64,000 bases of DNA, from the NCBI GenBank assembly GCA_037176705.1, contig CM073889.1:57157596-57221595 (forward strand), read 5' to 3'. Source of the DNA: Molossus alvarezi. Lineage: Eukaryota > Chordata > Mammalia > Chiroptera > Molossidae. The notes below the pieces were generated by a model. That model searched no databases and was not told where the DNA came from. It saw only the letters and a program-made list of their open reading frames with translations. Made by a program: the position numbers and the translations under genes. How positions within the stretch are numbered: the first letter of the stretch is position 1; the number at the start of each line of letters is the position of its first letter. Below are positions 46,275-57,460 of this stretch, one piece after another.

Positions 46275-46610
46275 GCACTCTCGCTTCCAATGTTCTCATT
46301 TTTTGCAGTAGGCACATTGGTTCTTTCCTACTTGGGTCCTAGGCCTGCCATCCTGACCCTTCCTCATGTTTCTCTTCCTAGGGTAATCTTTCCCCATGGG
46401 CCCTGTTTCCCTTAAGGTTGCTACTACCACTTTTGCTATTTCAACCAATTTTTTTAGGCCTAACTGGAGAACAGGTGAAAAGTGTCCAAAGAAGCCCTCC
46501 CCCTGGCAGTATTTGGGTCCCACCATGGGCAGAGGGATGAAAAAATTTTCTCTGACCCAATTTTCAAAAGGACGCAGGAAAGGAAAGCGTCATCATAGCA
46601 TGCATATTTA
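46275..46610 (-). pseudogene. gag: gag nucleocapsid relic of ERV copy 2
   Basis: One zinc knuckle with spacing C-x2-C-x4-H-x4-C at 46275-46316, followed by protease. A single knuckle is usual for gammaretroviruses. A stop codon lies inside it, after C-A-Y-C-K-K. Upstream, the frame 46296-46526 is rich in K, R and G, as expected for an RNA-binding nucleocapsid. Confidence 0.75.
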
Positions 46611-47160
46611 GCGGGGCAGAGTGTTTTTCAACTCCCCAAAGTTCAGAGAATCCTGTTGGAAACTTGCTGGGGGCGGGGGGGGATGACAAACAGATAAACT
46701 GTCTGGGCTGGCACTGAATGAACACACCCCTTTTGTGGCCTTACTGTCCTCCCCAGGAACCCTGTGGCCCCTGCAACCCCTGGGTGAGTGCCTGTGCACC
46801 TGCCTGCTGTTTTCCAGGACAAGAGGCTCTCCACATCAGACTCCAGTCCCAATGTGTGGCACCTTGCAGAATGCATAGGGTGGCCCACCAGCAGGGACAG
46901 CACCTAAATAACTTATTACTCTATTAACTGCCTGTAGCAACGAAGCTACAGAATTTTGATATGGCTCTTCAGGTCTTTGTCTGATGGATGTAAGATCTAG
47001 CAAATTTTTTCCTTTTGTTGGGAGCTCTTTCCAGGCCTTCAAAGCACAAATATTAATCACAGCTATAGCAGAAGACTGTGGAGAAATCTTTAAGAACTCG
47101 TAGCCTCTCTCAGCTTCTCTCGAGTCTTTCACTACACCTTGCTTCCCTACCTTATTAGCT
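46611..47160 (-). pseudogene. gag: capsid-like segment with a class II look
   Basis: The frame 46836-47132 contains I-R-Q-R-P-E-E-P-Y, which resembles the major homology region of betaretrovirus-like (class II) capsids more than that of class I. From about 46610 to 46900 the sequence is not recognisable as gag. It lies between class-I-like nucleocapsid and matrix parts. Either this ERV family has a mosaic gag or another ERV fragment was inserted. Confidence 0.45.
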
Positions 47161-47164
47161 CTTT

Positions 47165-47283
47165 ACCTGCCCCCCACTGGGGATTTGGCCCACAACCTGG
47201 GCATGTACCCTGACCAGGAATTAAACCAGAGACCTCTTGGTGCATGGGTTGATGCTCAGCCACTGAGCTATACCGGCTGGGCC
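47165..47283 (-). mobile_element. partial Ves SINE in ERV copy 2 gag
   Basis: 'ccccactggggatttggccc' to 'ctgagctataccggctggg' is the reversed body and tRNA head. The CT-rich run and tail are missing. Confidence 0.82.
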
Positions 47284-47299
47284 TTTTGTTCTATCTCTG

Positions 47300-48540
47300 C
47301 CTCATAGGCACTTTCCTACCTTTGCCCAGGTTTTCCTTGGGGCTCGGTTTGGGGCCCATTACCAACATTTGTGCCCTAATAAGAACCTTCCTTAAAACTT
47401 TCTCTAAGAATGTTTACTATGCAACCCAATGAGGTCTTTGTTTTACAACAAGTATTCTAGTGCCAGTCTGGAGTGCACAGGTCTTTAGCCATAGGAGTGA
47501 ATATCTCACTAAATCAAGCCATTAATCAATATAAGGAAATTGATCTGGATGTCAAGGATCCCCTGTGATCTGATTCCAAACTGCCTGCACTAACACAGGG
47601 TCAGAGGAGCCTGTATTAGGCCATCCTACCCCAAAAGTGGGCCATTCTAATTTGCAGAGACTGTGAAATTTACCTTTTGAGAATTTAATCCCATACTCAT
47701 ATTCTTCATTAAAAGCTTCCCTAAAATGCTGTAAGAGGCATCCAAGGTGGAGGATGAAAACTTTTCTCATTGCCCATCCTCTCCAGGAGCAGATGAAATG
47801 AGCCACAAGCCAGACTCAGATTAAACAGAAAAGCAGAAAAAAGGAGAAAACTGAAAATTCCCAAGGGCTAAAGAATTATAGGCTCCCTTGTAGCAGAAGG
47901 TCTGTGAGCCAGGATAAAATATCCTCAACCTCTAGTAAGACTGGCCAGAACCAAAGTATATCCTCAAGGAGACAACAGACAAACAGGTTGAAGTGACAGA
48001 ATAAGCACGTGGGCCACATATAAGGAACGGAGACAAAGGAATCACACAGACAGAAACTTTTGTTTTGTCCACCTGGCTGTTTCCCTCATGGAGATTTCAG
48101 ATACCTCTTGGCACGTGGCAGGTTGGAATAAGCCCCCAACTTGCATCAGGTTCACTGGTAGAACACCAGAGTGCTTCAAGAACCTAATAACTGCATTTTA
48201 GCTGTATGAGGCTGTCACGGAACCACAAGGTAGGATTCACACAGGCTTCATAATAAAACATCATGGGGCATAGTCACTCATACACAATTACATTCACACA
48301 GTCACACTCATTTGAATTTCTTTTCAGAAATTCCCCATTTTGAGCGGTGCCTATGCTGCTTGGGAGGTGATCAATCTCCCTTTCCACCCCATTGGTAGGT
48401 CTGAATAAACAGAATTTGCCAGATTTAAATCAGAATTTGCCAGATTTGGACCCTACCTAACATCTTAGTGGGGTTCCAGGAGAGAAGAGGCTGTGCCGCG
48501 TCCGGCCCTCTCACTCTCATCCAGATAGACCGGTCACCCA
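47300..48540 (-). pseudogene. gag: gag matrix region relic of ERV copy 2
   Basis: The frame 47552-47806 has matrix-like residues L-E-W-P-T-F-G-V-G-W-P, typical of class I Gag. The rest, up to the leader, is too decayed to place a start codon. The family role is membrane targeting of Gag. Confidence 0.6.
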
Positions 48541-48751
48541 GAACTCAATCTCCAGAGGCTTCTACCAGGTCTCCTTCAATCTTTTGGGGGATGTCTTGGT
48601 ATCTCCCAGCTGCTCGTCGGAAACCCAAGTAGGATTTTGGGGCCCTGGAACTCAGGGGGCACCTCCCCTCAGATCTATAGGGGTCTGGCAGCCAGATGGG
48701 AGAGGCTGCTTGTTTCAGGCATCTAGTCCTCGGTGTAGCCAAACACCAGGG

Positions 48752-48769
48752 ATCTCGCTGGGGCCTCCA
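48752..48769 (-). other. primer binding site, tRNA-Gln-like
   Basis: In the sense orientation it reads tggaggccccagcgagat, two bases inside the 5' LTR. It is closest to the 3' end of glutamine tRNA, with two mismatches. Its primer therefore differs from that of the ERV copy 1 family (glycine). Confidence 0.65.
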
Positions 48770-48771
48770 AA

Positions 48772-49160
48772 TGTTATAATGTGTCAGCAAGAGGCTTGGC
48801 CAGTGAGAGGCACAGCCAAATTGTAAAGGAGCACTTTATTTTCTGACGGGCTATGGAGGACATAGTCAGAGGACCAGTACAATAGTGGGAGTGACAGTGA
48901 TTACAGAAGTCAAAATTAACATTATTCACTGCTCACAAGTACCTGCAAATACCAATACTCTGGAAACTGCAAATGCCTCCCAACACGTGGGGCAACTATA
49001 ATCATAAGCAATTTTTATTTTATTTTTTTACTTCTAGGGGTAATTAACCTATTATTGAAAAAATATCAAGGAAGGTTCATTGATGATAAAAATAGAATTA
49101 CTTAATCTCCTTAGCCAAGAGGCCTACAAAAGAATGGAATCTAGTCACAGGCTCAGGTCA
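48772..49160 (-). repeat. 5' LTR of ERV copy 2, internally deleted
   Basis: 389 bp, tgttataatgtgtc to ggctcaggtca. Compared with the 3' LTR it lacks one block of about 100 bp (matching about 42083-42172) and one of about 50 bp. The poly(A) signal is at 48835-48840 in reverse. Confidence 0.83.
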
Positions 49161-49164
49161 CTTA

Positions 49165-51034
49165 CAGTAAGAGCAATTATTTATTTGTTTCCAAGGAAAA
49201 TGTAAACAGAAGGTCAGCATTGGCTAAGCCTCTTAATTTTCTCCCTTGTGGTAATAGGTTGATTTGTGGAAATTGTGTTCATTTGTTATTTCTCCTCCCA
49301 GCTCCGCTGCTCCCACTGGTGACAGAGGCAGTAGCAGCTGCAACCACAGAGATAGAGCTGGCTGCAGTAAAGCACAGAGATAAAAAAACAGGCTCTAATA
49401 ACAGCTGCAAATGCAGCCAGAGCCTGCCCGATGTCTTGAACCCTGCCACTCACCCCTTACCTCTCACTGTCCCCACCCCAGTCTGTATGCCCCAGTAGCA
49501 ACCAATGCTAACTAACTTTCTGGGAGTAGCCTTGGGTTAGCCCTGCCTCCCCACCTGTTCAGCCAAGGCGTGGAGCTGCCACCTTCCAGCCCCTCCAGTC
49601 CTTGAGCTTGCATGGCCTCTGCAGGTGAGATTCAAAAGTCCCCTGCCTTAAACTTTAAGCCCAACTAGCCCAATACTCCTACCCTCTTCTCATGGTGCTC
49701 TGCCTGCCCTTAGGAGCTTCCTGCTTCAGTTGTTCTGTCTGCTTCTCCAGACCTCCTGAGGACTCTAACCCCCTTTGCTGGACCATACTCCCTGGAGTCA
49801 GCCTTTGCTGGAATCTATTCTGTGAGCCCCTCCAAGCCCTAGCATCACCAAGGCTTTTATTGGCTCTAATTACTTTACTTGTCTGAGTCTCAGGTTTCTT
49901 ATCTGTGAAATGAAGATGCTAACAACCTCCTTTTTTTTCAAGGGAGTTGAATAGTTTTCAACATTCTCACAGCACTCTGAAAGGACATCTGTCAACAAAG
50001 CTGCAGCCCCTTTCTTCTGGATCTCAAGTGGACCCCCCTTTTCCCTCAGTATGCCATATTGAAGGTGGCAGGAGTGATCAACCCTGTGTTTTCTCCCCCA
50101 GCCCAGCTATGGAAGCATGCAATCTAGGTCTCCAGACAGTCTGTGACAGCACTGCTCCCCAAGTCATCGTTACATGACAAGTCAGGGTCTGGGTGGTTGT
50201 ACGTCTTTCTCACCTCCACTCAGCCAGCTCCACATCTTGGAGTCTGTGTCTTATGACATCTCATTTCCAGGCAGCACTGTGTTCATGAAGTCTTTTTCTG
50301 TTGTGAGTGGCAGAGCCAGGGAATGCCAGGGGAAGTAATTCAGGCACAGTCAGATCCAGGGCGCAGTTAATATCAGCTCTACTTTCATGTGTCTCTCTTT
50401 ATCTCCCTCTAGCTGGAAGCTTTCTTCTGCAAATCTCCCATGAGGGAGGATATGGTTGTTGGCTGTTCCAGATTTACTTCCTGCAAGTTTAGCAGAAAGA
50501 AGGCTTTTCTGCCTCAGTTTGCATAGGTCAATCCCAGAGAGAGCTCTGCAGCTTGCTCCCCTCAAACCAGTCATTGTTTCCAGGGGGTTAGTTTCCATGG
50601 CTGGCCCATTCCAGGTTGCACACCTCCATCAGAGGATGGTGTGTGTGTGTGTATGTGTGTGTGCATGTGTGTATGCACACACCTGCACATTTTTCTCAGT
50701 GCCACAGGCAGTGGGGAAAATTTTTCCAGAGGTGGAAAGTGTTACCAGAGGAAGAAAGGCAGACATGGGCCATATGTCCTTCTGTGGGGGCTGTTGCTCC
50801 TGGCTGCCTAGAGCCCTCAAGTTTATTTCTTACACTGGGCACCAACACAAACTCCCTGAAACAAAGATCAAAGTGTCACTCACTTGTCCAAAACCTACCC
50901 AGAACTTCCCATCTAACCTGGCACAGGAAACCCCTGGGCATGCCAATGTCCCAAGCACATGCCTCTTCCTGGGGCTGCCTTCTCTTTCCTCATCTTTCAT
51001 CCTGCTTTCTTTTCCTGCATCTTATCTTTTTCTA
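49165..51034. other. mostly unique sequence with a MIR trace and a TG tract
   Basis: A likely MIR piece on the + strand is at 49875-49930 ('gagtctcaggtttcttatct'). 50640-50685 is an imperfect (TG)n tract. Long overlapping frames at 50456-51152 cross the TG tract and show no domain. No exon identified. Confidence 0.4.
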
Positions 51035-51440
51035 CCTTCAGCAAATATTCCCTGAGCACCTACTGTGTGCTAGCACTCTTCAACAGGCTGTGGGTCAGTC
51101 CAGGAGCCCCAGAGACCTGTTTCTGCATTCTCCATGCTTACAGGCTAGATAACACAAAGATAGAATTGCAAACTCTGGAAGGTTCTAGGAAAAGAAAGGG
51201 TGCTGGAAGAGCATCTATCAGAGGCCTTAGCATGGCCTCTGGTCAGGGAGGTTCCCTGAAGAAAGTAACACTAACTTCTGACGGATGAATAAAAACTGGG
51301 TCTGCAGGGCCAGCAGCAATGAGGAACTATTGCAGGCAGAAGAACAGTGTGATCAGAGGTCATGAGTTTGGGGGTGCACAGCCTGTGTGAGTGTGGTGAG
51401 AAGGAAAGGGGCAGTGAGGTGGATGGTGGTGAGGCAGAAA
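51035..51440 (-). mobile_element. ancient LINE relic (L2-like), antisense
   Basis: 'ctgagcacctactgtgtgct', then 'catgcttacaggctag' and 'tcagggaggttccctgaag', follows the reversed L2-type 3' region. Confidence 0.5.
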
Positions 51441-51459
51441 CAGAACTCTGGCCATCTAT

Positions 51460-51695
51460 AGCCCTTTCAGGAAGCAGCTGAAGTTTTATCTCCTCCAGGA
51501 AGCTCTTATGACTTCCCAGCCCTTGTTGTCTGAGGATTTACAAGCTGCATTTCCCCCCAAGTTGTGCCCTTGTCCATTTTCTTCTCTAGGTTTTGAGCTC
51601 CTTAAGGACAGAGGTGGTTTGTTTTTATCTCAGAGTCCCTAGCACCTGGTATGAGTTCTGACTCATGTTAGGGGCTCAGGAAATGTTTGAAGGAT
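51460..51695 (+). mobile_element. L2 LINE 3' fragment, sense
   Basis: 'tttatctcctccaggaagct', 'gttttgagctccttaaggac' and 'tcaggaaatgtttgaagga' run in the L2 3' end order. It lies next to an antisense relic of similar type. Confidence 0.6.
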
Positions 51696-52139
51696 CTGGA
51701 AAGGTTTTGTTCAAATGGCAGCAGAGTTGTAGAGTGCAGCCCAACAGACACAAACCATGCAATGGCCCTGCTGGTCCAAGGATGTTTACTTTCTCATCAC
51801 TCCTAGAGGGTTAAGTGACTGGGGGTCCAGGGTTTTATGTCAAGCTAGGGAGCTCAGAGCCACAGTTTCATTGAAATGGTCAGAAAGATGCAAATAAAAA
51901 TACTATGTGTAATTGGCCTCCCCCAAGACCTGCTGTATTGTGTTGAGCTGATGCAGAATAACCAAGAAGCTGTGACTTCTGGGTAAGGTGAGCTGTGGTT
52001 ACCTGTGATCTTTGTTTTCATAAGCTGAAGAAGGGGTGCTGATGGGCCCTCTAAGTAAAAGAAAAAAAAAAAAAAAACAGAGGCTATTATTCTCTCTTGA
52101 TTCTATTAAAATTGACCTTTTCATTATAGAGCTTTGGGA
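51696..52139. other. unique sequence
   Basis: No feature seen except an A run at 52060-52077. Confidence 0.4.
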
Positions 52140-52275
52140 AATACTGAAAAGTAAAGAGAGAGGGAGAACAAGGGATAGAAGGAGAGGATGGGGGGTAGTG
52201 GGAAGAAAGGAGGGAGGGGGGAGAGAAAAAAAGGAGGAGGAAGGTAAAAAGAAAGAGAATAAGAGAGAGAGAGAG

Positions 52276-52320
<45 letters not shown>
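52140..52320. repeat. polypurine tract ending in a (GA)n microsatellite
   Basis: About 180 bp almost wholly A and G on the + strand. The last part (52282-52318) is pure GA repeat. Such tracts can form triplex (H-DNA) structures and vary in length. Confidence 0.9.
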
Positions 52321-52558
52321 AGTTCCTATCTCTACTGCTCACAGAATTTAGTATTTTCCAGAATGTCACCTTTGTCACTTCCCTTTCTGATCACCTTTTC
52401 TGGCCTCTGAAATGGTGCCACGATAGTCAGGTGGGATTAAGGAGCTTGAGCCTTGCTCAGAAAGGGCTTCAAGAGTCTTAGCTGTTGGCATTCAGCACTC
52501 TCCATGTTGCTAGAAGCACTTTCAAACCACATTTTAAATGTCTTTCTACTGCAGAGAT

Positions 52559-52615
52559 TTGAGAGCCAAGATGAACCACATTCAAGACCAGCTGAGTGTC
52601 TGTGACGTCAAGTAG
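52559..52615 (+). CDS. possible terminal coding exon, gene unknown
   Basis: A pyrimidine-rich stretch and 'ctactgcag' (ending about 52554) look like a splice acceptor. In the following frame the sequence reads D-L-R-A-K-M-N-H-I-Q-D-Q-L-S-V-C-D-V-K and then TAG (52613-52615). The charged, helix-like ending would suit a coiled-coil protein C-terminus. I do not recognise the gene and found no upstream exon. It could be chance: one short open stretch after an AG is weak evidence. It is the only plausible host coding piece I saw. Confidence 0.25.
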   Translation: MRAKMNHIQDQLSVCDVK

Positions 52616-52620
52616 GCTGG

Positions 52621-53309
52621 ATGCCTTCCAACTTCCCTGTCCTCACTCCCTGGGGGTATCCCTGCCTCTTGAGAAGAAAGCAGGGCTCACTGTGGGGAAG
52701 GTATATGGAGGAGGGGCTGCTTGTGGCAGAATGCACTAGCCCGTTTCCTAGGAAACCCAGACTGTTCACAGCTCCTGGGACTCACAGGAAACCAGAGTAG
52801 GCCCTCTCTGGCCCCTAGTGCTGCCTGCTCACTGTGCTTTTAGCCCCCAGCCCTCCCTCTGTGGCTCAGTTTTACCATGTGTGCATGGAAAAAGGTGGAG
52901 GGGCCACTGATGCCTTGGTTTCTGACAGCTGCCTGGGTTCTGCCTACCTGTGTTTCCTGCCCAGTCTTGAGCCCATCTATATACTGTCCCAGACTGCTAG
53001 CCTCCTCCCTTCTGTCTGGTGGACTGGCTGGATCTTTTCTACCTACTCTTGTTACAACCATATCTACCCCAGCTAGAATCCCAGGCATTAGTGAGTTGTT
53101 GGCTCTCTCCTTTTAGGGTGCCTTCCTTTCTTCTCTTGGACACCCCCTAAGAGGTCAAGAGAAACCTTTTGCCATGCTTTGTAGGCAATGGAGGTCACTG
53201 TCTGCCCCCACCTTGAATTATCTCTTACCTTGCCGAGCCCACTCCCCTTCCCAGAACTCCCAGCACACAGTACCCTTTTCTGACTGCCCCTTGGAATAAC
53301 AAAACAGTA
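52621..53309. other. unique sequence
   Basis: GC-moderate DNA without a recognised element. If the exon at 52559 is real, this would include its 3'UTR, but no clear poly(A) signal lies close by. Confidence 0.35.
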
Positions 53310-53475
53310 GGTATTATTTTTAGGCTCCTGCTGTATGCATCTCATACATTACCTCCAACTCTTATGGCAAACCAGGGAGGAAAGTATGATACCCATTGCA
53401 CAGATGCTGAAACTAGGGTTCAGAGAGACCAAGACTTTATAGCTAGTAGAGCTGGGGTGTGTGTCAAGATGCTTT
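53310..53475 (-). mobile_element. MIR relic, antisense
   Basis: 'cacagatgctgaaactaggg', then 'ttcagagagaccaag' and 'tatagctagtagagctgggg', is the reversed MIR core. Confidence 0.65.
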
Positions 53476-54029
53476 ATTTGGAGTAAACCACACAAAACCC
53501 TAAGATCAGTCCACAAGAAACAGGGTGCAGTGTGTATAGGGCCCAGTAGTGATACTTTTCTTGCACCTCGACTTTTAACTTAGGGCACTGGTTTCCAGAG
53601 ACCACTATGAACACCTGGGGTGGCTCTGGGAGAGAAGTAAACCCCAGACTGTCAAAACTGTGCTGGCTGCTATTTTTGGTGATTTCTGTGACCAGCTTCT
53701 TCAGAGAAGGCATTTTAAGTCTGAAGTAATTCTCATGACTTGTATAGATGTGCATAATGAGCTATGTCCTGGCCAAGACATGGATTTTCTTTTAATCAAC
53801 ATGCATGAAATACCAATAAATTGGGAACAGAGGCCCTGTGGGGGCCTGTGTATGATGGTTCATGCATAGTTGCTCTTGTTTGGGGTGGGAAGGACAGAGT
53901 CTTGTTGCCCTGCACTGCTCTGGAAGCAAAGTCTACTCTTTGCTCTGGGGCCTGTCCTAAAGCTCGAGGGAGTTGAGCAGCAAGAGCTTCCTCAGGGCCA
54001 ACTGTGGATTCCTGCCCTGTCACTGAGGA
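53476..54029. other. unique sequence
   Basis: No element or exon supported. An aataaa-type word at 53815-53820 is isolated. Confidence 0.4.
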
Positions 54030-54150
54030 GCTTGTGGCTGTGCAGAAGCCCTTAATCCTTTCTGTGCCTAAACTTCCATATTTGTTAAATGGGGGAAGAT
54101 AATAAATGAGTTAACATACATAAACTCTTTAGAAATATGCCTGGCAAAAT
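54030..54150 (+). mobile_element. MIR relic
   Basis: 'cctttctgtgcctaaacttc', 'gttaaatgggggaagataat' and 'aatgagttaacatacataaa' match the MIR order. Confidence 0.6.
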
Positions 54151-55361
54151 TGATCACCAGGTAGAGTTGGATAGGGCAGGCAGGATACCTGAAGTGTGGG
54201 CTATACCCACAACTTCTTGATGGCACCTGAGGTGAGTTCACCAGCTGGGTGGACACAGGCACTTTTTCTAGAGATTACTTTTCAGGATTCTAAGAAAGTG
54301 TGTAGTTGGAAAAAAACACCTCAAGCAATTTTGAAAGAACTCCTTCTAACTGAAAACCATTCACATGAAAAAAATATAATGTAAGAGAAAAAGTACTTGC
54401 AAAGACTTTTGATGCAAACATAGCCTGAAGTCTTAGACCTGGAAAGAGCATCAAGCCCTGGGAAAAAGATGGTTGAGGTGGGGAGTGGGGATGGTGAAAC
54501 AGCCCCAGTAGAGCACCTGCTTCCTAAGCCCCACTGAGCAGCTCTGACTGCGCCTGCTCCAGCAAAGGCAGGCAGATGCCCAACTCATTCATCTATGCCC
54601 TGGACTCAAAGCAGATACTGAATTCATCCATAGGCTTCAACAGCAAGACTCTGGTGAGAATTCTTTTGCTGCCCCTCAGATCCAGGGGATGATGCCAGCA
54701 CTGAGTGTGGCCACTGTCTTGGGAATTTTCCTCTCCTTTTAGTTTTCTGCCAGGTCCCCTTACCTGCTTCCTAGGAAAAATCTGAATCCAGACAGTCCTG
54801 CCTGTCACCCAGTTAGTATTAGAAGAACATCAGGAGAGGTCAGCAGGGACCAGATGGTGGTGACCTGAACCTAGAAATCACATGAGGTACACAGCCTGAC
54901 TTAGGAAAATTCTGCTCCCAGCAGGTGTGGGGAGAGGAGTAAGTAAAAGTACAGTATGGAGGAGGTGGCCTTGTTGTTGGAGGGAGGTGAGGGGCTTGTT
55001 TTGGCACTTGATGGTAGCCCCCGTCTTCTACCTGGGGCACCTGGGGGGTTAATAGAAACTACAGAAGGGTCTAAGTTTCCCCTGCAGGGGAGATATTAAA
55101 AATATTTATAGCTGGTAAAGCAGGCCTCATCCTGGAGCAGGGCCCTTCAGTACTAGGGCCCCCAGTGTCTCCTGGACAGGCGCTTCAGGAGTAGCCAGGA
55201 CACTCAAGAGGCACAAAGTAGTGGTCATTTGTTGATTAGCTGTGAAGTTTTTCTATATTTTTTAGAACAGGTGTGCACTGCTGAACACCAGTATAGAGGC
55301 CACACTGATAAAACTCCAGCAGGCAGGAAGGCCATTGAAGGAATTATTGTTATGAGAGATA
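54151..55361. other. unique sequence
   Basis: No element or exon that I can support in 1.2 kb. Confidence 0.4.
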
Positions 55362-57164
55362 ATAAGATTTTATTTATTTATTTATTCATTTATTTATTTA
55401 TTTAAATTAATTTATTTATTTTTGTTACAGATGTTTCTCCTTTTCCCCCCACTGATTCCCCCCTCCCCATTCCTCGCCACCCTGTCCCCAGCTTTGTTGT
55501 CCATGACCTTTGTTCATGCATACATGCATATAAGTTCTGTGGTTTCTCTCCCCCACCCCCGCCCCTATTCTGGGGATTGTCAGTCTGTACCCACTTGCAC
55601 ATCTCTGGGACTACCCCATTCATCAGACTGTTATGTTCATAATATTCCACAGATTAGTAAGATCATATGATACTTGTCTTTCTCTGTTTGGCTTGTTTCA
55701 CTTAGGATGATACTTTCCAGGTCCCTCCATGTCGACTCAAAGGATAAGAGATCTTTTTTTCTTACAGCTGCCTAGTACTCCATTGTGTATATGTACCACT
55801 GCTTTTTTATTCATTCATCAACTGATGAACATTTGGGCTGTTCCCAGATCTTAGCTATTGTAAATAGTGCTGCTATGAACATAGGGGTACATATATTCTT
55901 TCTGATAGGTGTTTCAGGCTTCTTAGGGTATATTCCTAGAAGTGGGATCACTGGGTCAAATGGAAGTTCAATTTTTAAATTTTTTTTTGAGGTAACACCA
56001 TATTGTTTTCCGTAGTGGCTGCACCAGTCTGCATTCCCACCAGCAGTGTACTAGAGTCCCCTTTTCTCCACACCCTCGCCAACACTTGTTGTTTGATGAT
56101 TGGTTGATGGCGGCCATTCTGACAGGTGTGAGGTGATACCTCATTGTTGTTTTAATTTGCATCTCTCTGATGATTAGCGGTGTTGAGTATTTCTTCATAT
56201 GTCTCTTAGCCATTTGTATGTCCTGTTTGGAGAGGTGTCTATTTAGTTCCTCTGCTCATTTTATAATTGGGTTCTTTTGGTTGAGTTGTGTAAGCATTCT
56301 ATATATATTGAAAATTAACACCTTATCGGATATATCATTGGCAAATATGCTGTCCCATTCACTAGGTTGCCTTTCCATTTTGATGATTGTATCCTTTGCT
56401 ATGCAGAAGCTTTTTAGTTTGATGTAGTCCCATGTGTTCATTTTCTCCTTTGTTTCTGTTCCCTTAGTGAAAATTCTGCTGTGAATGATGTATAAAATTT
56501 TGTTGCCTACATTTTCTTCTAGGATTTGTATGGATTCATGAGTCACATTTAAGTATTTTATCCATTTTGCATTTATTCTTGTGTATGTTGTAAGTTGATT
56601 GTCTAGTTTCATTTTTTTGCACGTAGCTGTCCGATTTTCCCAACACCATTTATTAAATAGGCTGTCTTTACTCCACTTTTGCCACCTTTGTCAAATATTA
56701 ATTGAGCATATTGCCTTCGGTCCATTTCTGCGTTCTCTGTTCTGTTCCACTGGTCTATATGCCTGTTCTTGTGCCAGTACCAGGCTGTTTTAATTACAGT
56801 GGCTTTGTAGTGTAACCTGATATCTGGAATTGTGATCCTACCTACTTTGTCCTTTTCCAAGATTGTTGTGGCTATTCAGAGTCTTTTTTGGTTTCATATG
56901 AACTTTTGAAGTATTTTTTCTAATTCTATGAAATATGTCGTTAGTATTTTGATGGGGATTGCATTGAATCTATAAATGTTTTGGGTAATATGGACATTTT
57001 AATGATGTTAATTCTCCAATCCATGAACAAGGTATGTGCTTCCACTTTTTTTATATCTTCCTCTATTTCTTTTTTATTTTTATTTATTTATTTATTTATT
57101 TTTTTCCAAATCTTTATTGTTGGATGTAAAATGTATTACAGATGTTCCACATTTTTCCCCCATT

Positions 57165-57210
57165 GACCCCCTCCTTCCCCCTCCCGCCCCCCTCCCACCT
57201 TTTCCCACCT
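57165..57210 (-). other. G-rich tract in the HAL1 3'UTR
   Basis: C-rich on the + strand, with several runs of four to six Cs. In the sense strand it is a G-rich polypurine tract able in principle to form a G-quadruplex, a conserved trait of L1 3'UTRs. Confidence 0.7.
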
Positions 57211-57460
57211 TATTGTCTGTGTCCATTGATTATGTATATAAGTTCTTTGGTTTATTTCTTCCCACCCTCCCAACCCCTTTCCCTTTGAGGTTTGTCAGTC
57301 TAGCAATGAATTTGTGCTTCTTAATCCCTTCACCTTTTTCACCCATTCCCCCAATCCCCTTCCCAACTGGCAACCACCAAAATGTTCTCTGTATCTATGA
57401 GAATGTTTCTGTTCTTCCTGTTCATTTTGTTTGTAGATTCCATTGTTGATAGATATGCAT

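Larger units (their letters stand above)
41985..49164 (-). mobile_element. ERV copy 2, class I provirus, both LTRs kept
   Basis: A 7.2 kb provirus on the - strand. The word ctta flanks it at 41985-41988 and 49161-49164, and a 4-bp duplication is typical of gammaretrovirus integrases. Order from 49160 downward: 5' LTR, primer site, leader, gag, protease, RT, RNase H, integrase, a small env remnant, purine tract, 3' LTR. Every gene has stops. The surface part of env is missing, and a SINE sits in gag. The LTRs differ by point changes and indels, so integration is old. Confidence 0.9.

Noticed and set aside
50456..51152. Two overlapping long frames (199 and 178 codons) on the + strand
   Set aside because: They overlap in different frames, cross a TG microsatellite and an ancient LINE relic, and show no domain or splice pattern.
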